Shown here in pieces: positions 44,694 through 53,021 of a DNA stretch of 64,000 bases. Location of the stretch: the NCBI RefSeq assembly GCF_004344915.1, contig NZ_SKFG01000004.1:124001-188000 (forward strand). Reading direction: 5' to 3'. The stretch is from Paenibacillus albiflavus. GTDB lineage: Bacteria > Bacillota > Bacilli > Paenibacillales > NBRC-103111. Position numbers and translations under genes: made by a program. The notes beneath the pieces are model-generated. The model saw nothing but the letters and a program-made list of their open reading frames with translations. It was not told where the DNA came from and ran no database searches. Position 1 is the first letter of the stretch, and each line of letters opens with the position of its first letter.

Positions 44694-45281
44694 CTATTGT
44701 TGTTGATATGTCTGCAGCCCGAGCCAGTACAGGTTCCAGCTTGCTTCTAGTCTTTGCTTGAATCGATCTGCTCCGCCATATAATCGTTCAACACATACCC
44801 CATCTAATAAGCACAAATAAGCTTTGGCCATTTGCCGTGGATCAAAGGAGTAGGGTTTGCCCGTTCCTGATAGCTCAGTGAATAGGGCGACTAGGTGATC
44901 TTCTAATCTGTCCAGGTGGGCATATACGTATTCCATCACATTGTCATACAAAGCTGGAGGCGGAAAAAAACTCATCCGCATCATGAACTTGTTGCGTTCA
45001 TTCTGCTCATACCTCGCTTCATAATACACAAGAAATTGATACAATCGATCATGGAGCGTATCATTTGTCTCTTTCGTTAAATACTGTTCTAGTAAGGTGG
45101 ACTCTTCATTAAAAGCATCCTGCAATACACGCAAAAAAAGGTCATCTTTACCTTTAAAATGTGCATAAAGAGAAGGCTTTTTAATACCAACTTCTTCTGC
45201 TATATGTGCAAGTGAAGAACCTGAGTAACCATATGCGGCAAAATGCTTTAAAGCAACGTCTTTGATCCGTTTGGCAGTCAT
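44694..45281 (-). CDS. TetR family repressor of the SMR pair (YvdT-like)
   Basis: 195-residue TetR regulator. HTH at about 4-50: IKDVALKHFAAYGYSGSSLAHIAEEVGIKKPSLYAHFKGKDDL. The C-terminal ligand domain is of the YvdT-like type (RMSFFPPPALYDNVM). It is the first gene of the tetR-smr-smr operon and probably represses its own promoter through the inverted repeat at 45304-45319, with a toxic cation as inducer. ATG follows CGAGGAGGGA. Confidence 0.88.
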   Translation of the reverse strand: MTAKRIKDVALKHFAAYGYSGSSLAHIAEEVGIKKPSLYAHFKGKDDLFLRVLQDAFNEESTLLEQYLTKETNDTLHDRLYQFLVYYEARYEQNERNKFMMRMSFFPPPALYDNVMEYVYAHLDRLEDHLVALFTELSGTGKPYSFDPRQMAKAYLCLLDGVCVERLYGGADRFKQRLEASWNLYWLGLQTYQQQ

Positions 45282-45303
45282 GTTAATCCCTCCTCGATCA
45301 CTA

Positions 45304-45319
45304 CCTACCGTTCGTTAGG
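45304..45319. promoter_or_regulatory. Probable TetR operator
   Basis: Imperfect palindrome CCTACCGTTCGTTAGG, 22 bases upstream of the tetR ATG, just downstream (minus strand) of a TATAAT. A partial second copy of the half-site (TTAGGTATT) lies at 45340-45348. Confidence 0.55.
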
Positions 45320-45360
45320 CATTATAAAATATCTCACAGTTAGGTATTAAAGTCAAGGTT

Positions 45361-45389
45361 TTGATATACTTGACCATAGCAGATATATA
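45361..45389 (+). promoter_or_regulatory. Promoter of the cardiolipin synthase gene
   Basis: TTGATA (45361-45366) and TATATA (45384-45389), 17-base spacer, 14 bases before the coding start, which would give a very short leader. Confidence 0.5.
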
Positions 45390-45402
45390 TAGGGGGAGTT
45401 AC

Positions 45403-46911
45403 ATGTTTAAACGTTCGATACAAATAGTCATCCTATTAGTTGTTATTGTAGGTATGCTCTATTATACAAATACTCATTTTTCCAGTGTGATTACTGCCTC
45501 CGTAAGTATAATAACTTCACTGACGGTATTATTTGTTGGACTCGTCATTTTCATGGAGAATCGTAATCCATCGAGTACAATGGCATGGATTTTAATTTTG
45601 GCGCTTGTACCAGTAGTGGGCTTTATTTTCTATCTTCTATTCGGACAATCTTATCGCAAACGGAGAAAATTCGATCGCAAAGCCTTACAGGATGCGCAAA
45701 TGTATTTATCGTTCAAAAATCAGGATCAACGATCAGATTATTCGAATTTTCCTGTTAATCAGCAGAAAATGTTTCACCTGGCTAATAATATCGCGAAAAG
45801 TCACCTTTCTCTTTCGACCCATACCAAGGTACTGACCAACGGTGGAATGACATTCGCAGCTATAGTCGAGGAACTGAATAAAGCAACCCATCATATTCAC
45901 ATCGAATATTACATTTACCGTGATGACGAAATTGGCAAGCAAATCCAAAATATTTTACTCCAAAAAGCAAAAGAAGGCGTTAAGGTTCGATTCTTATTCG
46001 ATGCTGTTGGAAGCTATAAGCTGCCCGAATCCTTTATTGAAGAAATGAGAGCAGGAGGGATTGAGGCTATTGCATTCGATCCCGTGACGTTCCCGTTATT
46101 CTCAAGCAAGGTCAATTATCGAAATCATCGTAAAATCATTGTGATCGACGGACAAGTTGGCTTCATTGGTGGGCTGAATGTTGGAGATGAGTACTTGAGT
46201 AGAAGTACAACTTATGGCTTCTGGCGGGATACGCATTTACTTGTGACGGGAGAAGCGGTGAGGACGCTGCAATTTATTTTTATGACCGATTGGTATCATA
46301 TGACGGGTAAAACGTACTCGAACCAAGCTTATGTACCACCCGTGTTAACAGATGGCAAAGAAGATGGTGCTGTTCAAATTATTGCAAGTGGTCCTGATCA
46401 GCAGATAACCGCAATGAAGAATTTATTCTTCTCCATGATTACGTCTGCAGAGAAATCAATCTGGGTTGCTACGCCTTATTTTATTCCAGATGACGATATT
46501 TTTACGGCGCTTAGGGTCGCAGCGATGTCAGGGATTGATGTTAAAATTCTGTTCCCGAAGAAGCCTGACAAATGGCTGCCCTATCTCGCATCTCATTCGT
46601 ATTTTCCAGGGCTTGTTGATAGCGGTGTGAACATTTATGAATATGAGCGCGGCTTTATGCATTCCAAAATTCTGATTGTTGACGGTGTGATGGCTTCAAT
46701 CGGAACAGCGAATATGGATATGCGAAGTTTTCATTTGAACTTTGAAGTAAATGCTTTCTTATATGACACGGAAAGTACAGAGCAGCTTGTAGCGGATTAT
46801 GAGGCAGATCTGGCGGATTCTGTACGATTGGATAGTGATCGTATTAAGAACAGAGGATATGTTGTACGTTTTCTGGAATCCGCTGCAAGACTTATGTCTC
46901 CCTTACTGTAA
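45403..46911 (+). CDS. cls: Cardiolipin synthase
   Basis: 502-residue phospholipase-D superfamily enzyme that condenses two phosphatidylglycerols into cardiolipin. Two N-terminal membrane helices (about 5-24 and 33-55; then SSTMAWILILALVPVVGFIFYLLFG) precede two HKD motifs: NHRKIIVIDGQVGFIGGLN and HSKILIVDGVMASIGTANMD. ATG 45403 follows AGGGGGAG; the frame extends upstream without a site. The 3' end overlaps the convergent DUF6483 gene by 20 bp. Confidence 0.93.
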   Translation: MFKRSIQIVILLVVIVGMLYYTNTHFSSVITASVSIITSLTVLFVGLVIFMENRNPSSTMAWILILALVPVVGFIFYLLFGQSYRKRRKFDRKALQDAQMYLSFKNQDQRSDYSNFPVNQQKMFHLANNIAKSHLSLSTHTKVLTNGGMTFAAIVEELNKATHHIHIEYYIYRDDEIGKQIQNILLQKAKEGVKVRFLFDAVGSYKLPESFIEEMRAGGIEAIAFDPVTFPLFSSKVNYRNHRKIIVIDGQVGFIGGLNVGDEYLSRSTTYGFWRDTHLLVTGEAVRTLQFIFMTDWYHMTGKTYSNQAYVPPVLTDGKEDGAVQIIASGPDQQITAMKNLFFSMITSAEKSIWVATPYFIPDDDIFTALRVAAMSGIDVKILFPKKPDKWLPYLASHSYFPGLVDSGVNIYEYERGFMHSKILIVDGVMASIGTANMDMRSFHLNFEVNAFLYDTESTEQLVADYEADLADSVRLDSDRIKNRGYVVRFLESAARLMSPLL

Positions 46912-47578
46912 AGCGTTTCAGCTCATCGAGTGCACCCCAAATTTCTGAGCGGGGCAAATTTCCCTGCAGAAGATCTTCATCGTCGCACTTTAATAGCCGC
47001 TGATAAAAGGCGTTGCCTTCCGCAACTAAATCCATCAATTCGCTTGGATTGGTGCCGAATTCAGCTTCAGCTTGCAACCGATCGAATAGTACATCCTCTG
47101 CGGCAGCATATTGATGCTTTCGCTCATAATATTGGAAGAGGAGCGCCGAGGCTTCGGTAGGAAGCTCACAGTGCTGTAAGGATGCTAGCAGGGAAGCAAT
47201 CATTTCTGTTAGCTGTGTCTCGTGATCATGGCTTGGAAGAGCGGAGTAAGCTAACATCAAATATAAAGATTTGAAGGAGCGTTCATCAGCAGTGGCCTCG
47301 TTACCAGTCATTCGCTGTAACTCTCCTTCTTCTTTTAGCAGGGTAGCTAATGTATAAAGCTTGTCACGACCAGTTAAGCTATCCGTATTGCACATTCGAA
47401 TTAGCTCCTCTGCGTGAAGATTATTTAATAGTTTAGAACTCAGGCCAAGCTCGCGTTTTAGATATTCCTCGATGGTTTGTAGCGCTAGCTCTGGCTTCTG
47501 TTCTTTCTTAAGTCCAAGAATTGTGCTTAAGACAGCAGTTAATTGCTCAATTTGACGAAGCAGATAATCTCTTGACAT
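46892..47578 (-). CDS. DUF6483-like cytoplasmic protein
   Basis: 228-residue, helix-rich soluble protein without a membrane segment. It starts SRDYLLRQIEQLTAVLSTILGLKKEQKPE and contains repeated alpha-helical hairpins reminiscent of TPR-like packing (KSLYLMLAYSALPSHDHETQ; FQYYERKHQYAAAEDVLFDRL). I recall this pattern as the DUF6483 family, of unknown function. ATG 47578 follows GGGAGTGG; a longer frame to 47650 lacks a site. Convergent overlap with cls. Confidence 0.7.
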   Translation of the reverse strand: MSRDYLLRQIEQLTAVLSTILGLKKEQKPELALQTIEEYLKRELGLSSKLLNNLHAEELIRMCNTDSLTGRDKLYTLATLLKEEGELQRMTGNEATADERSFKSLYLMLAYSALPSHDHETQLTEMIASLLASLQHCELPTEASALLFQYYERKHQYAAAEDVLFDRLQAEAEFGTNPSELMDLVAEGNAFYQRLLKCDDEDLLQGNLPRSEIWGALDELKRFTVRET

Positions 47579-47786
47579 GAAATGCCACTCCCATCTTAAC
47601 AAGACAATATGATTAAGCTGATTGTAACGTAAAGAATTGCCGAAGAGCAAGCATACTCATGAAGTCGATATGAATTTTTATATTGTGTTGAAAATCATCA
47701 TGTGATACGATGTAGGACTTATTCAAAACGTAAAATGAATGAAATTGAAGCTTTTTTGGACACAAGTGAATATCAGGGGTGCGAAC

Positions 47787-49151
47787 ATGGGAAACAAAAC
47801 AGCAGGTCAGTCATCAGATTCACCCTCAAACAGCGGTGATCAGTTTAGCTCAATCGGTTTTATTGCTTCTGCAATCGGAAGCGCCATTGGGCTGGGAAAT
47901 CTATGGAAATTTCCGTATATAGCAGGTAAGCATGGCGGTGGAGCTTTCCTTATCGTTTTTGTTATTTGTCTTATTTTTGTCGGAATGCCGATTCTTCTAG
48001 CGGAGCTGTCAATCGGTCGTGGGGGGCGCGGCAATGCTTCGACCAGCTATTTGAAGCTATCAGGCTCCAAGCTTTGGGCAAGAAGTGGATTTCTAAGCAT
48101 TTTCGCCTCTTTTTTAATTATGTGCTTCTATTCAGTAGTTGCAGGCTGGACGCTCTATTATACTTTTACATCCTTCACAGGATCGTTGTATGAGAGTACG
48201 AATTTCTCGGAGCATTTCAGTCAGTTCACGGGTAGTTACGGACCAATTATTTGGCAATTAATCGCATTGTTAATCTGCCTTGCTATCATCATGCGCGGGG
48301 TATCGAGCGGGATTGAACGATTTAATAAAATTCTCATTCCTTTGCTTGCTATCGTTTTAGTGATCCTCATGGTAAGATCCCTTATGCTGCCTGGTGCGTT
48401 AGAAGGTGCTGAATTCTTCTTTAAGCCTGATTTCTCCAAAATCACGGGAGAATCTGTACTGGACGCACTTGGACAAGCTTTCTTTTCGCTATCGCTTGGG
48501 ATGGGGGCAATGATTACGTTCGGCTCATATGTAAACAAAAAGCAATCGCTAACTGCGGCTACGCTTGCTGTGAGCGGGGGCAATATTTTATATGCGCTCA
48601 TTGCGGGGCTGATTATTTTTCCAGTTACGTTTACGTACGGAATTGAAGCTGGACAAGGGCCAGGGCTTGTATTTGCTGCGCTGCCAGCGGCTTTTGAAGC
48701 AATGCCATTTGGTTCGATATTCGGCGGCTTGTTCTTCGGGCTGCTTGCAATGGCAGCTTTAACCTCTGCTGTATCTCTACTTGAGGTGAACGTTGCTTAT
48801 GCGATCAGTAAATGGAAATGGAGTAGAGCCAGAGCAACATATTTAATCACGTTTATTATTTTCTTGATCAGTATACCAACTTCGTTATCGATGGGTGGAA
48901 TTCTTGGCGATTATAAGCTTTGGGGGTACAATTTATTTGACCTCATCGATTACGTTGCATCGAATATTTTACTGCCGATTAGCGGATTAGCGAGTACGCT
49001 ATTTGCAGGTTATGTATGGAAGTATGCTGCAGAAGAATCGGGACTTACTCCATTATGGCAGCGAGGATGGATTTTCTTGCTTCGCTATATCACGCCGATC
49101 CTGGTGGCTTTCGTGTTCTTATACTCGGTTGGGCTTTTGAATATTTTCTAA
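47787..49151 (+). CDS. Neurotransmitter:sodium symporter (NSS) family transporter
   Basis: 454-residue, about 11-12-helix sodium-coupled amino-acid transporter like LeuT. The TM1 signature FIASAIGSAIGLGNLWKFPYIAGKHGGGAFL, TM6 region QAFFSLSLGMGAMITFGSY and GRGGRGNAS loop are clear. Substrate is probably an amino acid. ATG 47787 follows CAGGGGTGCG; an upstream ATG at 47739 adds 16 residues without a good site. Followed by a terminator. Confidence 0.9.
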   Translation: MGNKTAGQSSDSPSNSGDQFSSIGFIASAIGSAIGLGNLWKFPYIAGKHGGGAFLIVFVICLIFVGMPILLAELSIGRGGRGNASTSYLKLSGSKLWARSGFLSIFASFLIMCFYSVVAGWTLYYTFTSFTGSLYESTNFSEHFSQFTGSYGPIIWQLIALLICLAIIMRGVSSGIERFNKILIPLLAIVLVILMVRSLMLPGALEGAEFFFKPDFSKITGESVLDALGQAFFSLSLGMGAMITFGSYVNKKQSLTAATLAVSGGNILYALIAGLIIFPVTFTYGIEAGQGPGLVFAALPAAFEAMPFGSIFGGLFFGLLAMAALTSAVSLLEVNVAYAISKWKWSRARATYLITFIIFLISIPTSLSMGGILGDYKLWGYNLFDLIDYVASNILLPISGLASTLFAGYVWKYAAEESGLTPLWQRGWIFLLRYITPILVAFVFLYSVGLLNIF

Positions 49152-49196
49152 AATATATGAATGTATAGGTATTACACCATACATGGATATTTCTCG

Positions 49197-49245
49197 AAGA
49201 AACGGTAACACCTTCTTTATAGACGGTATTACCGTTTCTTCTTGT
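49197..49245 (+). terminator. Rho-independent terminator
   Basis: AAGAAACGGTAA / TTACCGTTTCTT stem with a T-rich tail. The ACGGTAA/TTACCGT arms echo the distal hairpin of the 103-bp repeat, perhaps by chance. Confidence 0.82.
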
Positions 49246-49318
49246 TTGAATAAATAGCCTAGCTAATGCTAACCCTACGAACTGGTAATATTACTAAGTT
49301 AAGGGAAGGGGCTTACCT

Positions 49319-49570
49319 ATGGCAGACAATGACTCGAGTACACAGGCACAAAGTCCGCTAGCACAAGCACAGAATTCACTGGATCACGCGTATAACGCCA
49401 TCTCACATGCGATGAGCCATCCGAATGAGACGACGATTAACGATGCTAAGAATGCACTAGAACGTGCGGAGCGAGCAGTCGATGGAGCTGGCAATAATCC
49501 GAATCAAACTGTGGTTGCAGCATTGGAGAATGAACTTGCGGAAGAGCAGGATAATCTGAGCAGCTTATAG
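49319..49570 (+). CDS. Small Asn/Gln/Ala-rich helical protein
   Basis: 83-residue acidic, helical protein: AQAQNSLDHAYNAISHAMSH, then two AKNALERAERAVDGAGNN-like helices. The pattern resembles short spore- or stress-associated small proteins with helical hairpins, but I do not recognise a family. No Cys, no signal peptide. ATG lies behind GGGAAGGGG with a slightly long spacing. It stands alone between the NSS terminator and a structured non-coding element. Confidence 0.65.
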   Translation: MADNDSSTQAQSPLAQAQNSLDHAYNAISHAMSHPNETTINDAKNALERAERAVDGAGNNPNQTVVAALENELAEEQDNLSSL

Positions 49571-49621
49571 ATAGGCGTATACGCGGTTTTAAGTGTTTGA
49601 TGCAATGTTCTAAAAATATGT

Positions 49622-49683
49622 GTGTCAATTTTTTGAGATAATGTCACCTTAACTCGTCTCTGAAAATGTCACTTTGAATGACC
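49622..49683. mobile_element. Possible remnant of an IS21-like element end
   Basis: Repeated TGTCA-type words (GTGTCAATTTTTTGAGATAA, ATGTCACCTTAA, ATGTCACTTTGAATGACC) resemble the multiple terminal repeats of IS21-family ends as I remember them. No transposase frame or second end is present, so at most it is a scar. Confidence 0.25.
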
Positions 49684-49687
49684 TTTT

Positions 49688-49801
49688 GCCCCCTTTATAG
49701 GGGGCATTAACGGTTTACACTTTATATGTTTGTGGTTCCAACCACTCCTCCACGGATGGTTGGCGGCGGGTTTGCGTGGTGACGCAGAACTCGCCTTTTT
49801 T
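49688..49801 (+). ncRNA. Three consecutive hairpins ending in a terminator; identity unknown
   Basis: GCCCCC-TTTATA-GGGGGC (49688-49705), CCAACCA/TGGTTGG (49738-49744 with 49757-49763), then GGCGGGTTTGCGT (49765-49777) with ACGCAGAACTCGCC (49782-49795) and TTTTTT. The region does not code for protein. It could be a small RNA, a cis-acting leader cut off from its gene, or an IS-associated structure. The next gene has its own promoter 76 bases further on, so a leader function for that gene seems unlikely. Confidence 0.45.
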
Positions 49802-49876
49802 GTTTGTTTTGTGCGCTGGGGCTTTTCGATTTCAAATTGAGTTGTGGATCAAGCTTCACATTTTGATGAAGTTGAA

Positions 49877-49905
49877 TTGACAAGGATATTCCATTTTTAT
49901 ACAAT
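49877..49905 (+). promoter_or_regulatory. Sigma-A promoter upstream of the GrpB gene
   Basis: TTGACA (49877-49882) and TACAAT (49900-49905) with exactly 17 bases between; ribosome-binding site 49 bases further on. Confidence 0.75.
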
Positions 49906-49969
49906 GGTCTAATGCCTTTAATTAGAGAACATTGCTATCGGACCAATAAAATTAAGGAGAGTGAATATT

Positions 49970-50488
49970 GTGAGGATTGTCGTAGTAGATCATGATCCGA
50001 ATTGGAAAAACGAGTATCTGAAGGAAGAAAGGGCCATTAAGGAAATATTGCAAGAAGAATTAGTGAATAGTTTTCATATTGGAAGCACTTCGGTCCGGGA
50101 TTTAAAAGCTAAACCGATCATCGATATTTTACTTGCTGTTCATAATATTGATGTCTTAGATCGCTATTACGCACAATTTGAAAGTCTCGGATATGAAGGA
50201 ATGGGAGAGTTCGGGATAAAGGGCAGAAGATATTTTCGTAAAGGCGGTGACAACCGCACGCATCAAATTCATGCTTTTCAGTATGATAATATTCAAGAAA
50301 TAGAGAGGCATCTGTCATTCAGAGATTATCTCCGTCAAAACCCGGAAATAAGTAAGCAGTACGGGGAATTAAAAAGTAGACTAGCTGTCCAATATCCAAC
50401 TGACATTGACAGCTATGGGGACGGTAAAGATGAGTTTGTCAAAAAAATAGAAGAGGAAGCCCTCAAATGGCATTGGACTATCCGCTAG
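49970..50488 (+). CDS. GrpB/UPF0157 family nucleotidyltransferase-like protein
   Basis: 172 residues. VVDHDPNWKNEYLKEERAIKEIL, HIGSTSVRDLKAKPIIDILLAV and the HQIHAFQYDN motif are typical of GrpB (UPF0157), related to the nucleotidyltransferase fold through GST...D-I-D. Function unknown; such genes often travel with GNATs and aminoglycoside-modifying genes. I take GTG 49970 because AAGGAGA ends nine bases upstream; GTG 49961 directly abuts it. First gene of an accessory cluster. Confidence 0.85.
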   Translation: MRIVVVDHDPNWKNEYLKEERAIKEILQEELVNSFHIGSTSVRDLKAKPIIDILLAVHNIDVLDRYYAQFESLGYEGMGEFGIKGRRYFRKGGDNRTHQIHAFQYDNIQEIERHLSFRDYLRQNPEISKQYGELKSRLAVQYPTDIDSYGDGKDEFVKKIEEEALKWHWTIR

Positions 50489-50554
50489 ATTTATTCAAGA
50501 AAAAATATAATATGAGTGTTAATTCCTAAGATAAACTAATAAGGAGCAATTGAA

Positions 50555-51094
50555 TTGAAAATTGAGAAAATTTTTGAGTATGACATTATTGGTCAATTGA
50601 GAGATAAGTTACAGCAGTTATTAGTAGAGTGTTTTACAGATGAATATCCAAAACATAGGATTTACTTTAAGCAGTTACCTCATTTTAGGTTCGTAGCAAT
50701 TGATGATGAAAATCAAATTGTTGGTCAAGTCGGCTTGGATTATAGAGTAATGAATTTAAATGGGAAACCAATAAGAGTTCTTGGCATAATCGACTTATGT
50801 GTATCAAAAATCAACCGTTCACAGGGAATAGGTTCATTACTACTCTCTGAAATAGATGATTTCTGCGAAGGGAAATCAGTTGATTTTGTACTCTTGTTTG
50901 CAGATAACAAAAAATTGTACTTAAATGCAGGATTCAAGTCTGTGGATAATGAGTGTACATGGCTAAAAATAGACGATGAAAATCAAACAACTTACGGAAT
51001 AGGACATGAAAAAATGAATGAACTTATGGTTAAAGAAGTGGGCAATATAAAATGGGAAAATGGCAAGATAGATTTATTAGGCTACCTTTATTAA
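50555..51094 (+). CDS. GNAT family acetyltransferase, AT-rich gene
   Basis: 179-residue acetyltransferase. FRFVAIDDENQIVGQVGL, then IDLCVSKINRSQGIGSLLLSEI gives the acetyl-CoA loop RSQGIGS. The acceptor is unknown; the tail (GIGHEKMNELMVKEVGN) resembles GNATs annotated near aminoglycoside or phosphinothricin acetyltransferases. TTG start behind AAGGAGC. Base composition is clearly more AT-rich than its neighbours, suggesting recent transfer. It is 66 bases after the GrpB gene, so both may be co-transcribed. Confidence 0.82.
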   Translation: MKIEKIFEYDIIGQLRDKLQQLLVECFTDEYPKHRIYFKQLPHFRFVAIDDENQIVGQVGLDYRVMNLNGKPIRVLGIIDLCVSKINRSQGIGSLLLSEIDDFCEGKSVDFVLLFADNKKLYLNAGFKSVDNECTWLKIDDENQTTYGIGHEKMNELMVKEVGNIKWENGKIDLLGYLY

Positions 51095-51122
51095 TAAAGA
51101 TCATTACAATTCCTGATTGATG

Positions 51123-51740
51123 TTACTCAATCGTGATGTCGTACTCCATTGTCCTGGCTGTTGCTTGAGCAATTTCCGAACCTAGTAGTTGTTTAACAAC
51201 GTGGAATGCCATATTGATTCCGGCGGAAATCCCACCCGATGTCACAATGTTCCCTTCATCAACGAACTTGATATTCCTCTTTACAGTGACAGCCGGAAAC
51301 TCATTCTCGAGTCTATCATAGCTGGCCCAATGAGTCGTTGCCATCTTTCCGTCTAGAAGACTTGCCTTTGCCAACATAAGAGCACCTGTGCAAACGGATG
51401 TCATCAGTTTAACATTACCCATACGCTGCGAAATCCACTGAATGACTTTCTCGTTGTAAATCTCCTTCTCTCTGGCACCAAGTCCGCCGGGAATCACCAA
51501 AATATCAAAATGTGGTGCATTGTCGAAACTGTAATCTGGCAGCACTTTCAATCCATTACAAGCTTGTATCAATTCTCCCGTCTCCGAAACTAGTTTTACG
51601 AGAAACGGTTTGGATTCCGGAGTATCCACATGTTGATCCGGATATGTAGTAACGGAAAATACTTCGAAGGGACCAGCAAAATCAAGCACCTCAACATCGT
51701 TGAAGAGAAATATACCTACACTCCAGTTCTTTTTCATCAT
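51123..51740 (-). CDS. DJ-1/PfpI family protein (isonitrile-hydratase/AraC-N-like)
   Basis: 205-residue class I glutamine amidotransferase-like protein. SVGIFLFNDVEVLDFAGPFEVF opens the fold, ILVIPGGLGAREKE gives the nucleophile-supporting region, and SVCTGALMLAKASLLDG holds the nucleophile-elbow Cys (about 115), with ATTHWASYDRL after it. This matches the InhA/isonitrile-hydratase-like branch. No HTH domain follows, so it is not a full AraC regulator. ATG behind GGGAGTGTGAG. Convergent with the GNAT gene. Confidence 0.87.
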   Translation of the reverse strand: MMKKNWSVGIFLFNDVEVLDFAGPFEVFSVTTYPDQHVDTPESKPFLVKLVSETGELIQACNGLKVLPDYSFDNAPHFDILVIPGGLGAREKEIYNEKVIQWISQRMGNVKLMTSVCTGALMLAKASLLDGKMATTHWASYDRLENEFPAVTVKRNIKFVDEGNIVTSGGISAGINMAFHVVKQLLGSEIAQATARTMEYDITIE

Positions 51741-51949
51741 GGCTCACACTCCCAATTGACTTTATATTCCACCTTAGCATACAACGCCTCTATCTCCTAG
51801 TAGGGATTCCAGTTTTTTATGTAACCATGTCCATCAAGTTAAGAAAATAGTTGTTCCCCAAAACGAAAAAAATGAGCTAAATTCTCATAAATGACTGTAG
51901 AGATATAAAATTCTCATTTTTTATGGTTTGGAAGGACATACGAAAAGAC

Positions 51950-52015
51950 TTGAAGTTCACACTGTGTGAAGCTTTAACCATGCATTGGTGCCACAGAGTT
52001 ATACTCTGCTACAAT
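51950..52015 (+). promoter_or_regulatory. Two successive MerR-type promoter/operator motifs
   Basis: First: TTGAAG (51950-51955), 19-base spacer holding the palindrome TTCACAC-T-GTGTGAA (51956-51970), then TAACCA. Second: TTGGTG (51985-51990), 19-base spacer holding CAGAGT-TAT-ACTCTG (51994-52008), then TACAAT (52010-52015). A 19-base spacer with a palindrome inside is the hallmark of MerR-activated promoters. No MerR gene is in the window. Confidence 0.5.
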
Positions 52016-52040
52016 AACGTAGAATAAGGAAGTGAACTTA

Positions 52041-52793
52041 ATGAAAAGTAAAGTAAATAATATGCCTTTATTTTCACAAACGATAATTGACTATTGGCGG
52101 GAGCAATTTTTGAACGGAGACGTCCTCTATAGTGATGAAGCCTTTACTGTCACCGTCAACCCAGACCTGGACGAAGACAGTCGGATCATGGTGCTGGAAA
52201 CCACCGATGGCCGGGTTAGGGCGGTCCTGACGCCTGCGCTGGCCGATAAAGTAGGCCTTTATCAACGACAAGATCTGTCTGGGCCGATCTTTCGCCGGAA
52301 ATTAAATGAAGCGGGAATCACTCTGCATGGCGCGGATTATGTCTTTTATTTTTCAGAAACCGAAAAGAACGTATTGCTGCAAGAAATCATGGAAAGTGAC
52401 TTGCGCCAGTTAACAGAGCAAGATAATGCGGTTTTCTCCGAGTTCGAGTCCGCCGCCTCGGAACAGGACTTGGATGATGCTTTTGTGGAATTGGATCACT
52501 GGGCCGTGTTCGGCTCTTTTGAACAAAACCGTCTAGTTTGTGCCGCCAGCATGTATCCCTGGGAGGACGATACGCAAATTGCGGATCTCGGCGTACTGAC
52601 GCTGACGCCATTTAGAGGAAAAGGTCATGCACGCAAAGTGGTGCGTTCCATTTGCAAGTATGCCTATGATCAGGGATACGAACCCCAGTACCGATGTCAG
52701 CTCGATAACCATGCATCTACGTTGCTGGCTAAAGCGGCGGGTTTGACGCTGTTTGGAAAATGGGATGTGATTTCTCCCAACTCCATAGACTGA
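52041..52793 (+). CDS. GNAT family acetyltransferase with N-terminal extension
   Basis: 250 residues. The first 130 (LFSQTIIDYWREQFLNGDVL onward) form an unassigned domain; the C-terminal GNAT fold has WAVFGSFEQNRLVCAASMY, LGVLTLTPFRGKGHARKVV (acetyl-CoA loop) and a CQLDNHASTLLAKAAGL terminal helix. Two-part GNATs of this kind are common in Bacilli with unknown substrates. ATG 52041 follows AAGGAAG; a GTG at 52032 lies inside that site. Probably controlled by the MerR-type promoters immediately upstream. Confidence 0.82.
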   Translation: MKSKVNNMPLFSQTIIDYWREQFLNGDVLYSDEAFTVTVNPDLDEDSRIMVLETTDGRVRAVLTPALADKVGLYQRQDLSGPIFRRKLNEAGITLHGADYVFYFSETEKNVLLQEIMESDLRQLTEQDNAVFSEFESAASEQDLDDAFVELDHWAVFGSFEQNRLVCAASMYPWEDDTQIADLGVLTLTPFRGKGHARKVVRSICKYAYDQGYEPQYRCQLDNHASTLLAKAAGLTLFGKWDVISPNSID

Positions 52794-53021
52794 GAACCCG
52801 ACTAAAAATAAGCAATTATGATGTATCAAGGAAGCTCACGTATTCCTTTACAAGACATTACAGCTGTTGTCCAATGCGTTATTCATTTATTGCTTCATGT
52901 GTAAGGAAACAAATATTGTTGCCGTAACAGACTTGAATATCGGTTAGAGGATATCTCCTATGAGTGCCATGAGTATTTGACTTTAAGAGTACATTACATT
53001 TTAGACAAGAGGAGCTTGTAG

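Noticed and set aside
49198-49240. A third location of the 103-bp repeat
   Set aside because: Only the ACGGTAA/TTACCGT arms are shared, and they form an ordinary terminator; the rest of the unit is absent.
52828-52911. 28-codon ORF upstream of the AadA-like gene as a leader peptide
   Set aside because: It lacks a ribosome-binding site and there is no terminator or alternative pairing downstream, unlike the two credible leaders in the window.
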